Below are positions 1-12,693 of a DNA stretch of 64,000 nucleotides, piece by piece. A program made the translations under genes and the position numbers. The first letter of the stretch is position 1; every line of letters starts with the position of its first letter. The notes under the pieces were generated by a model. It saw only the letters and a list, made by a program, of their open reading frames with translations. It was not told the origin of the DNA and did no database searches. Origin of the DNA: Muscardinus avellanarius (lineage: Eukaryota > Chordata > Mammalia > Rodentia > Gliridae); NCBI GenBank assembly GCA_963383645.1, contig OY726565.1, forward strand, positions 38,732,124 through 38,796,123, given 5' to 3'.

Positions 1-779
1 GCCCGAGGCCCACACAAGCCCAACAGAAGAGCATTTGGCTCTGTGACTTCTAATAGCTTATGATACCATAAGGCTACAGTTCAATAACCATATATCTAAA
101 TTCATCTTATCATTGACATTTTCCCTTATCTTACCTTCTATAGTTAGTACAACTATTATTCCACTGTTGAGTCTAGAAATATTGGCACTTACAGTGTTAT
201 TCTTTCATTCATTCCCTGAAAGCAATTTGTCAACAAACCAGTCCTTCAATAAACCTCTTCAAAATGTTCCCTCTGAAAATGTCTCTCTTATTCACTCTAT
301 CTTCTCTTCCTGCAGGGCAAGGTGGGGGCCTGGGGTTTCAGGGTCTAAGGTAACTAGATATGAGACTGAAAGGAGGATTGGCTATGCCTGTACGCTCAGA
401 GCACAGGGTACTTGGGGTTCATAGCCACGAATAAATGAGAAGTCCAAGTGTCCTGTCCACAGGCGAGGGTTGAGAGCGATAGTGGGAAATATAAGAAAGG
501 TTCTGTATCACAGTACCTGCAAGATGGAGCAAGCAGGTCTGAGCATTAAGAAAGACCTAGAAAGAGTGGTAGAAGCAACTGGATGCAGGCAAAGAAACTT
601 CCACGAGCTCCTGTTGATGAACTTGGGGGCAGGAAGGGAGCTGCTAAGGTTACTGAGCCTTCTAGGTTGACTCTTTTTGTTCTTTTCCCTGAAACATCAT
701 CCTAGAGTAAGCCCTCATGCCCTGTTTACTACTTAGTTGCTTTATTATTTCTTTGCCTCAGTTTTTTTTTTTTTTTATC
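1..779. other. Intergenic, nothing recognised
   Basis: No gene, RNA or repeat family recognised; short open frames lack codon bias or similarity. Confidence 0.5.
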
Positions 780-925
780 TCTGGACAAATTCTGAAAACT
801 CTTAAACCTCAGACCTCATCTGCAAAATGGAAATAAATATTCATATCTGTCTCACAGGATCACTGTAAGAATTAAATGTGTTAATATGTAGATCATTTTG
901 AACAGTGTCTGACACTTAATAAATA
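780..925 (+). repeat. MIR
   Basis: Typical end: cctcatctgcaaaatggaaa, tcacaggatcactgtaagaa, ctgacacttaataaataca. Confidence 0.65.
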
Positions 926-1039
926 CAATCTAACATTAGCCATTGATATTATATTGCTATTTTAATATTACTATGTCTACAACAGTTTTTTGACTGGTGG
1001 ATCTATGACTCTATCCTCTTCACTCACTCCATCCAATAT

Positions 1040-1045
<6 letters not shown>

Positions 1046-1082
<37 letters not shown>

Positions 1083-1254
1083 TTTTTGGTGGTACTGGGG
1101 TTCCTGGAAACCCTTCTACCTCCGGGATACACTCCCAGGCCTATTTTTATACTTTTTATTTGGAAACAGGGTCTCTTAAGCCAGCGCGGCTGGCTTCGAA
1201 CCTGCCCGATCCTCCTGTCTCTGCCTCCCAGAGGCATGCGCCACCACATCCGGC
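1046..1254 (-). repeat. B1/ID composite SINE, hairpin type, with (TTTA)n tail
   Basis: Two SINE classes are used below. Old type has an ID-like 3' part ending TGGGTTCCATCCCCAGTAC. Hairpin type ends CAGGAACCCCAGTACCACC and has AAGCCAGC-loop-GCTGGCTT in the middle. This copy has aagccagcgcggctggctt; TSD CCAATATTTATTT (1033-1045, 1255-1267). Confidence 0.85.
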
Positions 1255-1359
1255 CCAATATTTATTTTATAATAATTTTCTTCATGGATTTCCTTTGGCC
1301 TTCAGTGGTTCCCAAAGTGCCTGGTGATTAGGCATGAAATCCTCAACCTATCATGACCT

Positions 1360-1680
1360 CCAATAAGCAGGCCCCACCCGCTTACCCTGCCATCTCTCTG
1401 CTCTCCAACACGTCACTCTCCTTTCAGCCTCGACCTGTCTCCTACAGAAGTCAAGACCTTCCATATCACTTTACCTGTATTTATGTTGCTCTCCTTCCCT
1501 ACAAGGATCCTCTTACTTACACTCTACCTGTCTGAATTATAACACTTTTCAGAGTCCAGCTCAAGTTCCACTCCCTGCTAAGTTCAGCGTCTGTCGTACT
1601 TCCCAATATGTACATCCAATGACGGCCAGCACACAGTAAGTGTCTGACAAATATTTCAGACTGTCATTCTCTGGTATTCA
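1360..1680 (+). repeat. L2 fragment
   Basis: 3' L2 text: ctctcctttcagcctcgacc, agagtccagctcaagttcca, ending in an MIR/L2-type acagtaagtgtctgacaaat. Confidence 0.5.
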
Positions 1681-1689
1681 ACATTATAG

Positions 1690-3450
1690 ATATCAAGATG
1701 TCTGTTTCATGGTTGATAATTAGTTTATGAATATATGTTTTATCAGTTTAGATGTGCTTACAAGTTTTCAACAGTAGTTCCCAAATGTGTTTCTAGCCTG
1801 TGTTTCCACCATTCTCAGACTGTTAGATCTTCATTCGTGTGATTTTTTATTTCATCATCACAAGATAGCTGTGTTTTGTGTAATCCCTAGACAGAGGAGT
1901 CTAGGAAAAGGAATGTCTGGGAAAGGAGAAAAGGGATGCTAGGACTAGCCTAGAAAATTCACCATTTGAGGCAGGGCATGCTGCTACCCAAACAAGATTA
2001 AAATCATGCTGGGTAAAAGAGAAATCATTCTAACATAGGCATCTTGGGTTAGGGTTAGTGTTTACCCTTTGCATTTTCACCCTTGACTGTAGTTTCCTTG
2101 GAGGGAGAAGTAACATCTTTATGCTCCAGAGTGTATGTTAGTGTGAAAACATAACAGCAGCTCAGTAAGTACTTATTTGATTGTTAAGTCCTTCACTGCT
2201 GTTTGGGATATGCCCCATAACCTCACCATGTGCCTTTGATTTGGGTCCATTCAGAGTCAGAAACAGCTACTATTTTGAAAATAGGAGACTTGAACAGTGC
2301 CCTGCAAGCTAACAGACAGACATAGAAATTTATTAGGATTTCTATGAATTCTTACAGAAGCTGAAAGACCAAACTACAAATTTTGAGAAGTGGGTTTTTG
2401 TCGTTGTTGTTACTATCTGCTTGATACAAACACTGTGTATTCAGCTAAAGTGAGAGTCCTTTAATTATCTTTTCAGGAAACCTTGCAGAGAATATAGATC
2501 TTAAAGATACCAACCAGCGCAGCTTCCTGACAGCCCAGACTTCTTAAAGCAGGAGTTAACTTTAAATAATAGGTCTTTCCCCAACACAGTTAAGTATTTG
2601 TCAGACCACAAAGTGTTTACTATCTCCATCAAGTCAAGCTCTGATTGTATCATGTGGCCCAGGCTGCTCCCAGGCCCCTCGCCCATCTGCTTGCATCTCT
2701 TTTGCCATTTGCCAGCATGTGGGCTTGTGTGTGCAGTGACGGGTGTGTGAGCAGCAGAGGATTGTTGGGTGTCTGGAGTAACACGTTACCACATGTGCAT
2801 GGTCAGGTTTTAGCATGCACCCAATCACTCCATCCCTCTGATCAAATAAGAAAGGGACGCTGGCTACTTCTGGTCACATCAGACTTGGGTTTCTACTCAG
2901 ATACATCCCCTGGTTGGTGTCTCTGGAGGGCATTACAGTATGGAAGAAATCATATTTTATAATTAATTGTGCGAAGAGCTATAACCTGAAAATTCTTCAG
3001 ATATGAGAGTAAAATTCTACAGGAAAATCTTATCTAGTTTGTAAATGCAAATGTCAAGAAAATAATGGCAATTATAGATGAAAGATAAAAGAGTTTTGGG
3101 GCCATTAGAGGGATATGGATAGAAAAAATATGCTAAATAGTCTACCAATGCACTCCCAAATTCTGCATATGCGGATTTAAGTGCACACACTGCTCAAAAA
3201 TTGGGATTGTAAGAGAAAAATTCCAAAGATCACCCATATGATTTGGTTATAATGATACTTTGCACCCAGACATTTTGCATCTAGCCAGCTTTTTAGTTTC
3301 CTTTCAACTGCTTTAAAGGAGGTAAATGTGATAATTCTGCATACACATAAAGAGAACTGATCCAATTTACTAAGTAATTATTCTTAAAGCTAGCGAATAT
3401 TTAAACAAGGGTTTTTAATTGTCTGAAGTGATTATTTATTGGTTTTGTTT
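1690..3450. other. Intergenic, nothing recognised
   Basis: Unique-looking AT-rich DNA. 2500-2960 is somewhat more GC-rich but has no exon-like signal. Confidence 0.5.
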
Positions 3451-3457
3451 TGTTTTG

Positions 3458-3500
3458 TTGTAGTACTGGGAATTGAACCCAGGGAAATTCTACCTCTGAG

Positions 3501-3535
<35 letters not shown>

Positions 3536-3642
3536 TTTTAATTTCAAGACAGGGCTGGTTGCTGAGGCTGGCTTCAAACTATGATCCTCCTCTTTCAGCC
3601 TCCCAAGTGCTGTGATTACAGGCACATGTCACCACACCCAGC
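3458..3642 (-). repeat. SINE, old type
   Basis: Internal A-tail region has become a (TTTA)n run at 3499-3540. Confidence 0.75.
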
Positions 3643-3878
3643 TTGAAGTTGTTATTTTTAAAGCTGTCCTAAGAAGTCACTGAAGACATGTAGATGATAA
3701 AGCAAATATGTAACTGTAGCTTATGAACAGCCATTCCATATATATATATTTCATATGTGTGTGTGTGTATATAGCATAAGGGAAGAAACTAAAATAAGTG
3801 CTAGATCTACACAAGCTAAACATAACACTTGCAATGAGTATAACTCAATAAGAGCTGTACCAATTATTATTAATTTTT

Positions 3879-4081
3879 TTGTGGTACCGGAGATGGAACC
3901 CAGGGGCATTCTACCTCCGAACTATACCCCCTGCCCAATTTTTTATTCTTTATTTTGAAACTGGGTCTCACTGAGTTGCAGAGGGCCTCACTAAGTAGCT
4001 GAGGCTCTCTGCCAACTGCGATCCTCCTATCTCAGCCTCCCGAATGCTGGGATTACAAGCGTGCGCCACCACGCCCAGCAT
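3879..4081 (-). repeat. SINE, old type
   Basis: Complete copy from ID-like end (ggtaccggagatggaaccca) to 7SL-like start. Confidence 0.8.
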
Positions 4082-4454
4082 AGATTAGTTTTAAGAAGGA
4101 AAACTGTGAACTCAGACTGGAGTGAGCACCTGCTATCTCCTCTCCTCACAGGAGCTACAGTGACCTTGCGTGGTAATAACAATCGTAGCTGCCAACCTGG
4201 GTTGGAAAGTTGAGTGACAAAAGGATGAGGAGGAAAATGATCCAAAGGCCCTAAAACCCCACACTGTTCAGTTTGCAATTTGCCACTGTTGATTCTAATT
4301 AATTTTCTTAATCCCATTTATCCCAGCTGATGTTTACCCTAGAGAGTAGTCAGGGTATTACCACAGCCACAGAGCAGTTAGAGTGGAGGTTCTACCCCAC
4401 AAACCTTGGCAATTTGTCTTTGCTTGGCAGCTTGGGTAATCTGCTTAACTTTTT

Positions 4455-4651
4455 TTTTTTTTTTTGTGGTGGTACTGGGGTTCCTGGAAGCCCTTCTACC
4501 TCCGGGCTACGCTTCCAGACCTATTTTTATATTTTTTAAAATTTGGATACAGGGTCTCTTAAGCCAGAGAGGCTGGCTCTGAACCTGCGCGAGCCTCCTG
4601 TCTCCGCCTCCCAAGCGTGGGGATATCAAGTGTGCGCCACTACGCCCGGCT
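4455..4651 (-). repeat. SINE, hairpin type
   Basis: T-run at the left is its A-tail. TSD TGCTTAACTTTTTT / TGCTTGACTTTTTT (4442 and 4652), one mismatch. Confidence 0.8.
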
Positions 4652-4710
4652 TGCTTGACTTTTTTTAAGTCACAGTATCCCCACTTTTATTCTGGAAAAC
4701 TGGAGACAAT

Positions 4711-5103
4711 AGCTGGGCATAGTGGCCCACATTTGTAATCCCAATACTTGGGAGGCTGATCCAGAAGGATCACAAGTTTGAGGCCCTCCACAACTCAGTG
4801 AGACCCTCTTTCAAAATAAAGGATAAAGCCAGGTGTGGTGGCGCACGCTTGGAATCCCAGCGCTTGGGAGGCAGAGACAGGAGGATCATGCAGCTTCGAA
4901 GCCAGCCTTGCTGGCTTAAGAGACCCTGTTTCCAAATAAAAATATAAAAAATAGGTGTCTGGGAGTGTAGCCCGGAGGTAGAAGGGTTTCCCGGAACCCC
5001 GGTACCATCTAAATAAATAAAGAAATATAAAGAATAAAAAAAAATAGGGTTGGGAGTATTACTCGGAGGTGAAATGCCCCAGGGTTCAATTCCCAGTACC
5101 ACA
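4711..5103 (+). repeat. SINE, old type, interrupted by a younger SINE
   Basis: 7SL half 4711-4826, ID half about 5040-5103. The linker of the two halves hosts the insertion. Confidence 0.8.
4827..5020 (+). repeat. SINE, hairpin type, nested
   Basis: Hairpin gaagccagccttgctggctt. Inserted into the A-rich linker of the surrounding SINE. Confidence 0.8.
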
Positions 5104-5104
5104 A

Positions 5105-6095
5105 AAGAAAAAAAAAATGGGGAGAATAATACTAATTATTGAATAGGCTAGTGGGAAGGTTGAATAAAATGATTACATAAAATACTAAGCCCATAGTAAA
5201 TTCTCTAAATGTTAGCTACTTTTTTAGTTTTTGTGATGACAGAGAAGAGAGTGAACTTGGAAGGGAGCAATTGAAGTCTATTGCAGACCTCCTCATCCTT
5301 AGTTTCTTTATTGATTGCCACACCGAATGCCCACTATGTTGGGAAAGGCATAACTGCTTAGGGCACCACATGAGGTTTTGGTAAAATTCTCAAGCAAGTG
5401 AATTTGCCTCTTAGAGCTTCTTGCCTCCCCTTTAGCAACAATTCCCTCCTCCAGAGAATTGTTTCTCTGCTGCCCTACTGGGTCAGAAATGCTCACTGAA
5501 GTTCACATCTACAGACCAAACTGTCACCTCACTTCCCCCTACCAAAAGTCTCCCGTGCAACGTCACATTTCCACAGATAAGCCAATCACCTAAGCTTTGG
5601 GATGACCAGCCACCTGAGATTATGGGTGACTGGACTAATTAATGCTAAGGTGCAAATTTCCTGGAGCTTTGGTATATTGTATTAAGTCTTTCAAGTAAAA
5701 AACCGGTCTTTAGTAGACACATCTTTCTTACACAATGGTTTCTTGCATATGTTAGAATTTGAGAGCAAAGAATGGGCCCATAGGGTAAAGACCTTGTGGC
5801 AGGTAAAATATTCAGCCCCTCTCAAATCAATTCACACAGGCAGTTCTGTTTATATACAAGGATGGTCTGGCAAGAAGCAGTGAAGCCCTGTGTAGCGAGC
5901 TGAGGGAGCATACAGGTTAGCTGGGGAAACAAGAATGTATCAATGATACTATAAAGTCCAATGCATGATAATATTGTTCTGAGAGCACTTAAAATACCAA
6001 AAAATTTATTAATAATAAATAATGCTTTTTGATTGCTTACTATGTGATAAAAATATTTTATTGTGGTCAAATATAGATAATAAAAAGTTTGCCAT
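5105..6095. other. Intergenic, nothing recognised
   Basis: No feature supported. Confidence 0.5.
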
Positions 6096-6099
6096 TAAT

Positions 6100-6815
6100 G
6101 CCATTTAGTGTATTTGCCATATTGTTGAATGACTATCACCACTATCTACTTCCAGAATATTTTCATAAACCCATAATATAACCCATGCCACTATCTTCCC
6201 ATTCTCCCCTTCCCTTTAGTCTCTAGCAGTGACTGATCTAGTTTTTGTCCCTATGGATTTGCCTATTTGGGATATTTCATATAAACTAAGTCATATAATA
6301 TGTGGCATTTGAGATCCGGCTTCTTTTACCTACAATAAGTTTTTCAAGGTTCATTCATCTGCACCGTTTACCATACTTTGTTCCTTCTTATAGATGAATA
6401 ATATTGCATCTTATGCATTTACCACACTTTGCTTATTCATTCATCAGTCAGTGGACATTTGGGTTACTTTTGGCTATTGTGAATGGTGCTGCTCTAGACA
6501 TTCATGCGCAAATGTTTGGTTGGACACCTGTTTTCGATTTTGGGGGCATAGACTGAGGAGTGGAATTATGGGTCAAATACAATTTTATATTTAGCTTTTT
6601 GAGAATCCATCAAGCTTTCAATTTCCACTTTGCCTTGCTACTAGCAATGCATACGGGTTTTAATTTCTCCATATCCTCTCCAAAGTTGTTGGAGTTTTTT
6701 TCCATTTTTCAAAAAAAATTTAGCCATTCTTGGTCATTGCAGTTTTGATTTGTATTTTCATAGTGACTAATGACATTGAACATCTTTTCATGTTTGTTGG
6801 CCAATTGTAATCTCT
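6100..6815 (-). mobile_element. Old L1 3' end
   Basis: Antisense L1M-type sequence: gatttgcctatttgggatat, tcatcagtcagtggacattt, atgacattgaacatcttttc. Many substitutions and indels. Confidence 0.7.
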
Positions 6816-6829
6816 GTGATATAATTTTA

Positions 6830-6950
6830 AATATCTTATCTCATTTAACTCTTACCATAAACCTAATAGGTATTTTGTAGGGAAGTACACTGAGGCTTAG
6901 TAAATAAATGAATTGTCGAAAGCCATGGCAAAATTAAGTTCCAACTTGCG
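6830..6950 (-). repeat. MIR
   Basis: Antisense order tctcatttaactcttaccat, cactgaggcttagtaaataa. Confidence 0.55.
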
Positions 6951-6954
6951 TGTT

Positions 6955-8815
6955 ACACACACTGGAAATAGGGAAACGAGCTTAGAAAGTGATAGACTTG
7001 GGTTATCAAAAAGTATATGGATCTCTCAGATGAAGAATAACCTCCAAGGCCAATATGACTGCCATTAATGCATGTGGGAAGCAACACACTTGTATGGCAG
7101 GCCCATTTCGGCTGAGAGGCCACATACAGAGGGAAACTGCACTGGCGTTCTAGTGGATTGGCCTGAGGCATTCAGCTTTCACACAGGAGGTTTTGGAAGC
7201 CTCTATAGGCCATTGGAAACTTTTGTTATTTTTTAAAAGAAGTAGCCTGTCATAACTGCACCAAGATCTAACATCTTTCATAAAATGCTTTTTTGTTTGA
7301 TTAACTGGACCATTGTGATCAGAATGTAAAAGATGAAGAAGTGAGACTTACATAACCCAGTAGAACAGAATCCAGACTGTTTCAAAGGGTTTCTGATCAC
7401 TCAGGATGTGCAAAGAGCTTTGAAATAAAACAGGTGAATAAAGAATACATGCCCAGAGCACTTCCTCCCTAGTCCACAAACGGGCCCAAAGGCTCACGAG
7501 AAGGTGGCTGTGCACAGACACTTCACATGAATCACACACATGGATGCTGCCCGCACACAGAGGCACACCATGGGCATGCCAGACAGTATCAATAACTGAG
7601 AAGACTGTGCAGATCATGGCTACCTGTCCTGTCTTCTCCTGAGATTTTTCTGTCATTAATGACATCAGTTAGAAATTAAATGATGCATAAACAGTAATAA
7701 ACATTCCCGTGAAGTGTCTTTGATATGGTAGTGTCTAGGAAGAGTTTTTCACAGTAAAAAGATATTTGAGGTCACATGGAAACTGAGCCAAATATGGGGT
7801 ATTTTAAGATCCAGTCTATTTAATCTTAAATAATGAATAATCTTTTACACTTTGTGAGATAGTATGAAAGTGGTACAGGATAGGATATTATACATCAGAG
7901 GCAAAGAGAATCAAATACACCTGGGCCTCGATAGAGAAAGCCAAAGGTTTAAATTCATGTAACTTTAAAGTATCTTGACAAACCATATTAGCAGACGAAG
8001 CTTGCCGCCCTGCTCTGTGAGAGCACACTATTTTCCCAGGTATTTGTGTGAGTGACACTCTCCTGTCACGTAGGCCTGGGCCATGCAGGGTGCTTTCATT
8101 AGCACTCAGAGGCAAAACTCCAGAACAGCAGCGCTTTCTGTTTATTTTAAAGGAAGTGCAAAGTATAGATGTTTACCAAACCGGGGCTAGACTGCCTGCT
8201 TTTCAAATGAGTTCAGTTGTGGTTTCTATTGTTTTCTTAAATGTGTTTCAATATGAATTGAGGAATTTGGGACAGAAAATAGTGAGAGCCACTTAGATCC
8301 CCTTTCTTTTGTGATATGTGCTGCCCAAGGAATGAGGAAATTGGCCACAATTTTTCTATCAAGGATGTATAACATGACCTGTGTTAAGCATAGAGTGTGA
8401 TTTTTTTTAAGAAATATTTTTTAAAGCGAATGAGTTTGAATTTTTTCCCAATAATTTTTCTCCTCTTCTTACAAAAAAAATCTCAAGACAAAAGTAACAT
8501 TTATGCAAGATGAGGCATTAGTAGAAACAACTGGGAAACATTTGCTGGTGCCAGGACCATATCTGGAGCATTTGTTTCCTGGAGAGTGTGGTGAGATAGT
8601 GAGCTCTTTTATCCTCAGGATCTAAAATACAGATGTCTCAAAACCCTGTCCCAGTGGAGGGCTGCCCCAGAGATGGAGCCAAACCATGAAAGCACAAATC
8701 CTTCATAGCAGGATCTTTTCATATACCACTGGCTGTGATGTGAAGGTACCATAGCTGAATCCACCCGAACTCTCTGGGTACTGTAAAAATACTAATGGGC
8801 CTTCATAACTCAAAG
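6955..8815. other. Intergenic, nothing recognised
   Basis: A 105-codon minus-strand frame (7665-7348) has no recognisable product. Confidence 0.5.
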
Positions 8816-8817
8816 CA

Positions 8818-8935
<118 letters not shown>

Positions 8936-8974
8936 TTAAACTATGCAACTCCAAGTTTAAAAATAAGACATTCC

Positions 8975-9082
8975 GGGTGTATTCATTTCGAGTCACCCCT
9001 CCGTGCCAGTCTGGTATGGAGCTGTATTTCTATTTTCTGTATTTCTATCTTTCTAATAAACTTCTTTAAATCTTAAAAAAAA
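8975..9082 (+). mobile_element. Short poly(A)-tailed retroposed fragment with TSD
   Basis: 108 bp flanked by AAGACATTCC (8965-8974 and 9083-9092), containing aataaac about 20 bp before an A-run. It is a 5'-truncated retrocopy of some polyadenylated RNA. The pyrimidine-rich end resembles an LTR R region, but the source is not identified. Confidence 0.6.
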
Positions 9083-9241
9083 AAGACATTCCACATTTGA
9101 CCTTGTGGAAAATTAAAGGAATTTGACATTACTGGCATTTTTGAACTTTTCTCCCTAAAACATATTTCACTAAGGGTAGCAAATTCTACAAACATGGCTG
9201 AGTGTTTATCCATTTGACATCTGTCAAAAAAAACCTTTAGT

Positions 9242-9457
9242 GCCAGGCGTGGTGGCACATGCTTGTAATCCCAGTACTTGGGAAGCAGAGACAAGAGGAT
9301 CACAGGTTCGCAGCCATCTCAGCTACTTAGTGAGGCCCTCCACAACTTAGTGAGACTCTGTTTCAAAATTAAGAATAAAAACAAATAGGGGTAGGGGTAT
9401 AGCTTGGAGGTACAATGTCCCTGGGTTCCATCCCCAGTACTTCAAAAAAAAAGAACT
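9242..9457 (+). repeat. SINE, old type
   Basis: Short TSD CTTTAGTG on both sides. Confidence 0.8.
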
Positions 9458-9492
9458 TTAGTGAGGGACCCACTTTGACTTTATGTTTTATT

Positions 9493-9570
9493 TTGTGGCA
9501 ATGGGGATTGAACCCAGGGCCTCATGCATGCTAGGCAAGCTCTCTACCAGACAGCTACATCTCCAGGATT
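9493..9570 (-). repeat. ID-like fragment
   Basis: Free ID-type sequence (tgaacccagggcctcatgca, ctaggcaagc) without a 7SL half. Confidence 0.65.
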
Positions 9571-9770
9571 CTCTTTTCCTTTTGATGTTATGATAGTATA
9601 ACTTTACTAATTTTTTGGCTCTTGTTAGAAAATATGAACATTGTTGAAAAATAGAGAATGTAGAAAATCACTAACAAATGAAAATCCCCTGTAGCTGGCA
9701 TCCCTAGCTACAACAAATTGTAATATTTTGGTCTATTTTCCTAGTCCTTTGTTTACATAAATGCATATGT

Positions 9771-9951
9771 AGCCGGGCATGGTGGTGTACCCTCGTAATC
9801 TCCGCGCTTGGGAGTTGAAGACAGGAGGATCGCGCAGGTTTGAAGCCAGCGCCTCCCTGGCTTAAGAGACCCTGTTTCCAAAAAAAAAAAAAAAATAGGA
9901 CTGGGAGTGTAGCCCAGAGGTAGAAGGGTTTCCAGGAATCCCAGTACCACC

Positions 9952-9984
<33 letters not shown>

Positions 9985-9987
9985 AAA
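9771..9987 (+). repeat. SINE, hairpin type, (CAA)n tail
   Basis: TSD GCATATGT (9763-9770, 9988-9995). Confidence 0.85.
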
Positions 9988-9995
9988 GCATATGT

Positions 9996-10134
9996 ATTTG
10001 GGAGACAAAGAGAAGAAGATCACAGGTTTGAAGCCAGACACAGTAACTTAGCAAGACCTTGTTTCAAAATAAAAAATAAAAAAGGCCAGGGGTGTAGCTC
10101 AGTGGTAGAGCACCCTTGGATTCATTCTTCAGTA

Positions 10135-10182
<48 letters not shown>
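9996..10182 (+). repeat. SINE, old type, truncated, with (CA)n tail
   Basis: ID half ggtgtagctcagtggtagag; the tail has grown into CA repeats at 10137-10181. Confidence 0.75.
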
Positions 10183-10184
<2 letters not shown>

Positions 10185-10608
10185 TTAATATCTAGGTATT
10201 TACTTATTTACAAAGTTGAATTGGTGCCTTAAAAACTCTGTCTAGTTTCACTGGACATGATAAAATGAGATTCTGACATGTCATTAAATATTTTTAAGGA
10301 CAAGATTTTAAATGACTGCATAGTAATATCCTTTCACAATCTCAGTCCTATTGGATGTGTGCATTGCTTTTACTTTTTGTTCTTATGGATGATGAAGTGA
10401 TGACTATTTTGGTACATAAACTTTGAAACAAATATCTGATTATTTCCTTTAGGTAGGTTCTAGAATGGAAACCTATGAGTAAAATATGAAAGTAAAACTT
10501 TGAAAAGTTCATAATTTATTTTGCTTTAACTATAAATAAATGAGCCAAGAATTTTCAATTCATGTGCCAGAAGTAGCACTTCAGTGTTCCTTTAATTTGC
10601 TTTATTTT

Positions 10609-10678
10609 TTCCCCCCTGGTGCTTAAACCCAAGGCTTTGCATATATTAAGCATGCTCTCTACCATTAAGCTTTCAGTT
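10609..10678 (-). repeat. ID-like fragment
   Basis: Decayed ID text: aacccaaggctttgcatata, catgctctctaccattaagc. Confidence 0.5.
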
Positions 10679-10727
10679 CCTTCTTTTCTTTAAAACTAGT
10701 TAAAATATGCATTTGTGATAATTTTAT

Positions 10728-10914
10728 GTTGGGGGAGATACCAAGGATTCAATCCAGGGGCATCCTACCTCTGAGATACACCCAAAGCACTATTTAACTT
10801 TTATTTTGAAGCAGAGTCTTACTAAATTACCAGTATTGGCCTGGAACCTACAATCCTCCTGTCTCAGCCTTCCATGTAATGGGATTGGAGGTGTGTGCCA
10901 CCGTGCCCAGCTAA
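10728..10914 (-). repeat. SINE, old type
   Basis: Diverged full-length copy. Confidence 0.75.
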
Positions 10915-10946
10915 TTTTTTGTTTTCTTTCAAAAATTATTCCCTTT

Positions 10947-11133
10947 AGCCAGGCGTGGTGGCGCACACTTGTAATCCCAGCGCTTGGGAGGCTGAGACAG
11001 GAGGATCACAGGTTCGAAGCCAGCTTCAGCAGCTTAGTGAGAACCTGTTTCCAAATAAAATATAAAATAGGTCTGGAGGTGTAGCATGGAGGTAGAAAAC
11101 CCTTGGGCTCCATCCCCAGTACCACACACACAC
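10947..11133 (+). repeat. SINE, old type
   Basis: TSD AAAAATTATTCCCTTT (10931-10946) and AAAAATTATTTCCTTT (11134-11149), one mismatch in 16. Confidence 0.85.
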
Positions 11134-11609
11134 AAAAATTATTTCCTTTGCCAATTTTTCCTTTTTCTGCTAATTTTTCTTCATTTTAAAAATTAAATAT
11201 AGATGCTATTATAAAAATTATAAACTATAATTATTTATAGAAAAATATCAAAGTTACCCTTTACCTTGCATTCTAATAAACATGATTTTTGTCCATATTT
11301 CTTAAAATTATTTTTAATAAAGCACAAGGATATACTTAAAACATGTATAAGTTTTGTTTTAACATAAATGAGATCATTTGCTTTTTCACTGAAAAGTGTA
11401 TTATGATTTATGTGTCAGTTCATAGAGCATTCTCACTCATTTTTAAGATTCTTTAGTATTCTGAAATTTGGATATGGCATAGTTTATTTTCCTATTTACT
11501 TATGTACATGCTTGTATGCCTATTTTAATGTTCATTGTAAATAAGGCCTTGTATTATTTTTGTGCATCTAATTAAGTGTAATGTATGAGCCTAATTTTCC
11601 ATGTAGTCT

Positions 11610-12388
11610 TTTTCTGAGGGAAAAGGCCTCTTTCTCCCTTGTAGGCTGAGAACACAGTTCTTAGCAGATGATTAGAAAGACCAAGGGCAAAAACAAACAA
11701 ACACACACACACCGGAGCGATAGTATATCCCATTCTCTACACTCAGAAATGACAAATGACAGGATAGTATATTTCCTAGAAGAGCTGGGGAGTGTGTGAA
11801 AGCCTTCTCTCATCACATTCTAGGCCAGCATGAGCACAGGTAGTCAGCATTAGCACAGAGGAGAGGTCAAGTTGCCCTCCTGTATATGGCCTCTGCTGAA
11901 CTGGTGGGTGGCTATTGAGGGCTGAGTATAGCTCAGAAGGCTTAATCCTCAGTACAAAAACAAGAATCTCACAAAACTCCAAAGTTCCATGATCCTGTGC
12001 CACCAGTAGACTCCTGATTTATGCTTGCAGGAAATAGCTTCAGGCCAAAAAAGACCTCAAAAGGCCAGAGGAGAGAGAAGCTGCCAAGTGCAGCCCCATT
12101 CCATCTCCTGCCCTGAGCATTCAGCTTGGACTGCCAGGAAAACTGAAGCACCATCTGCCAGCCTGCCTCAGTGGGGCAGGCTCTGTTATGCAGACCCATC
12201 ACTCACAAACTCCGACTCCTGGGCGCCCTGGGAAGGGACTTAGGGAATTCCTTCATTCACTCTTCATCAAATCATCCATTTATTAAGTGCCTCCAATTTG
12301 TTCGTGGTTTTCTGCCTTCCTTTCCTAAGAACTCTTATGATTGCATTAGGTCCACCTAGATGATCTAGGAAAATCTTCATCTCAAGGT
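11610..12388. other. Intergenic, SINE scrap only
   Basis: An ID-like scrap at about 11922-11957; otherwise unassigned. Confidence 0.5.
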
Positions 12389-12402
12389 TTAATCACATCT
12401 TT

Positions 12403-12435
12403 TTTTGTTCTTTTCTTCTTTTTTTTTTCTTTCTT

Positions 12436-12496
<61 letters not shown>

Positions 12497-12679
12497 TGGT
12501 GGTGGTACTGGGGTTCCTGGAAGCACTTCTACCTCCAGGCTACACTCCCAGACCTATTTTATATTTTATTTGGAAACAGGGTCTCTTAAGCCAGAGAGGC
12601 TGGCTTTGAACCTGCGCGATCCTCCTATCTTCGCCTCCCAAGCGCAGGGATTACAAGCGTGCGCCACCACGCTCGGCGG
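12403..12679 (-). repeat. SINE, hairpin type, with (TC)n tail
   Basis: TSD TTAATCACATCTTT (12389-12402, 12680-12693), perfect. The tail has become a TC repeat at 12438-12487. Confidence 0.85.
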
Positions 12680-12693
12680 TTAATCACATCTTT

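Larger units (their letters stand above)
9600..11600 (-). mobile_element. Very old L1-like segments, interrupted by SINEs
   Basis: Unique stretches at 9600-9760, 10200-10500 and 11150-11600 resemble antisense 3' parts of ancient L1s (for example attatttcctttaggtaggt). Weakly recognised; the joins between the pieces are inferred. Confidence 0.4.

Noticed and set aside
10084..10135. tRNA-like box A (ggtgtagctcagtggtagag)
   Set aside because: It is the ID half of a SINE; no complete cloverleaf or terminator for a working tRNA gene. The same holds for all similar hits.
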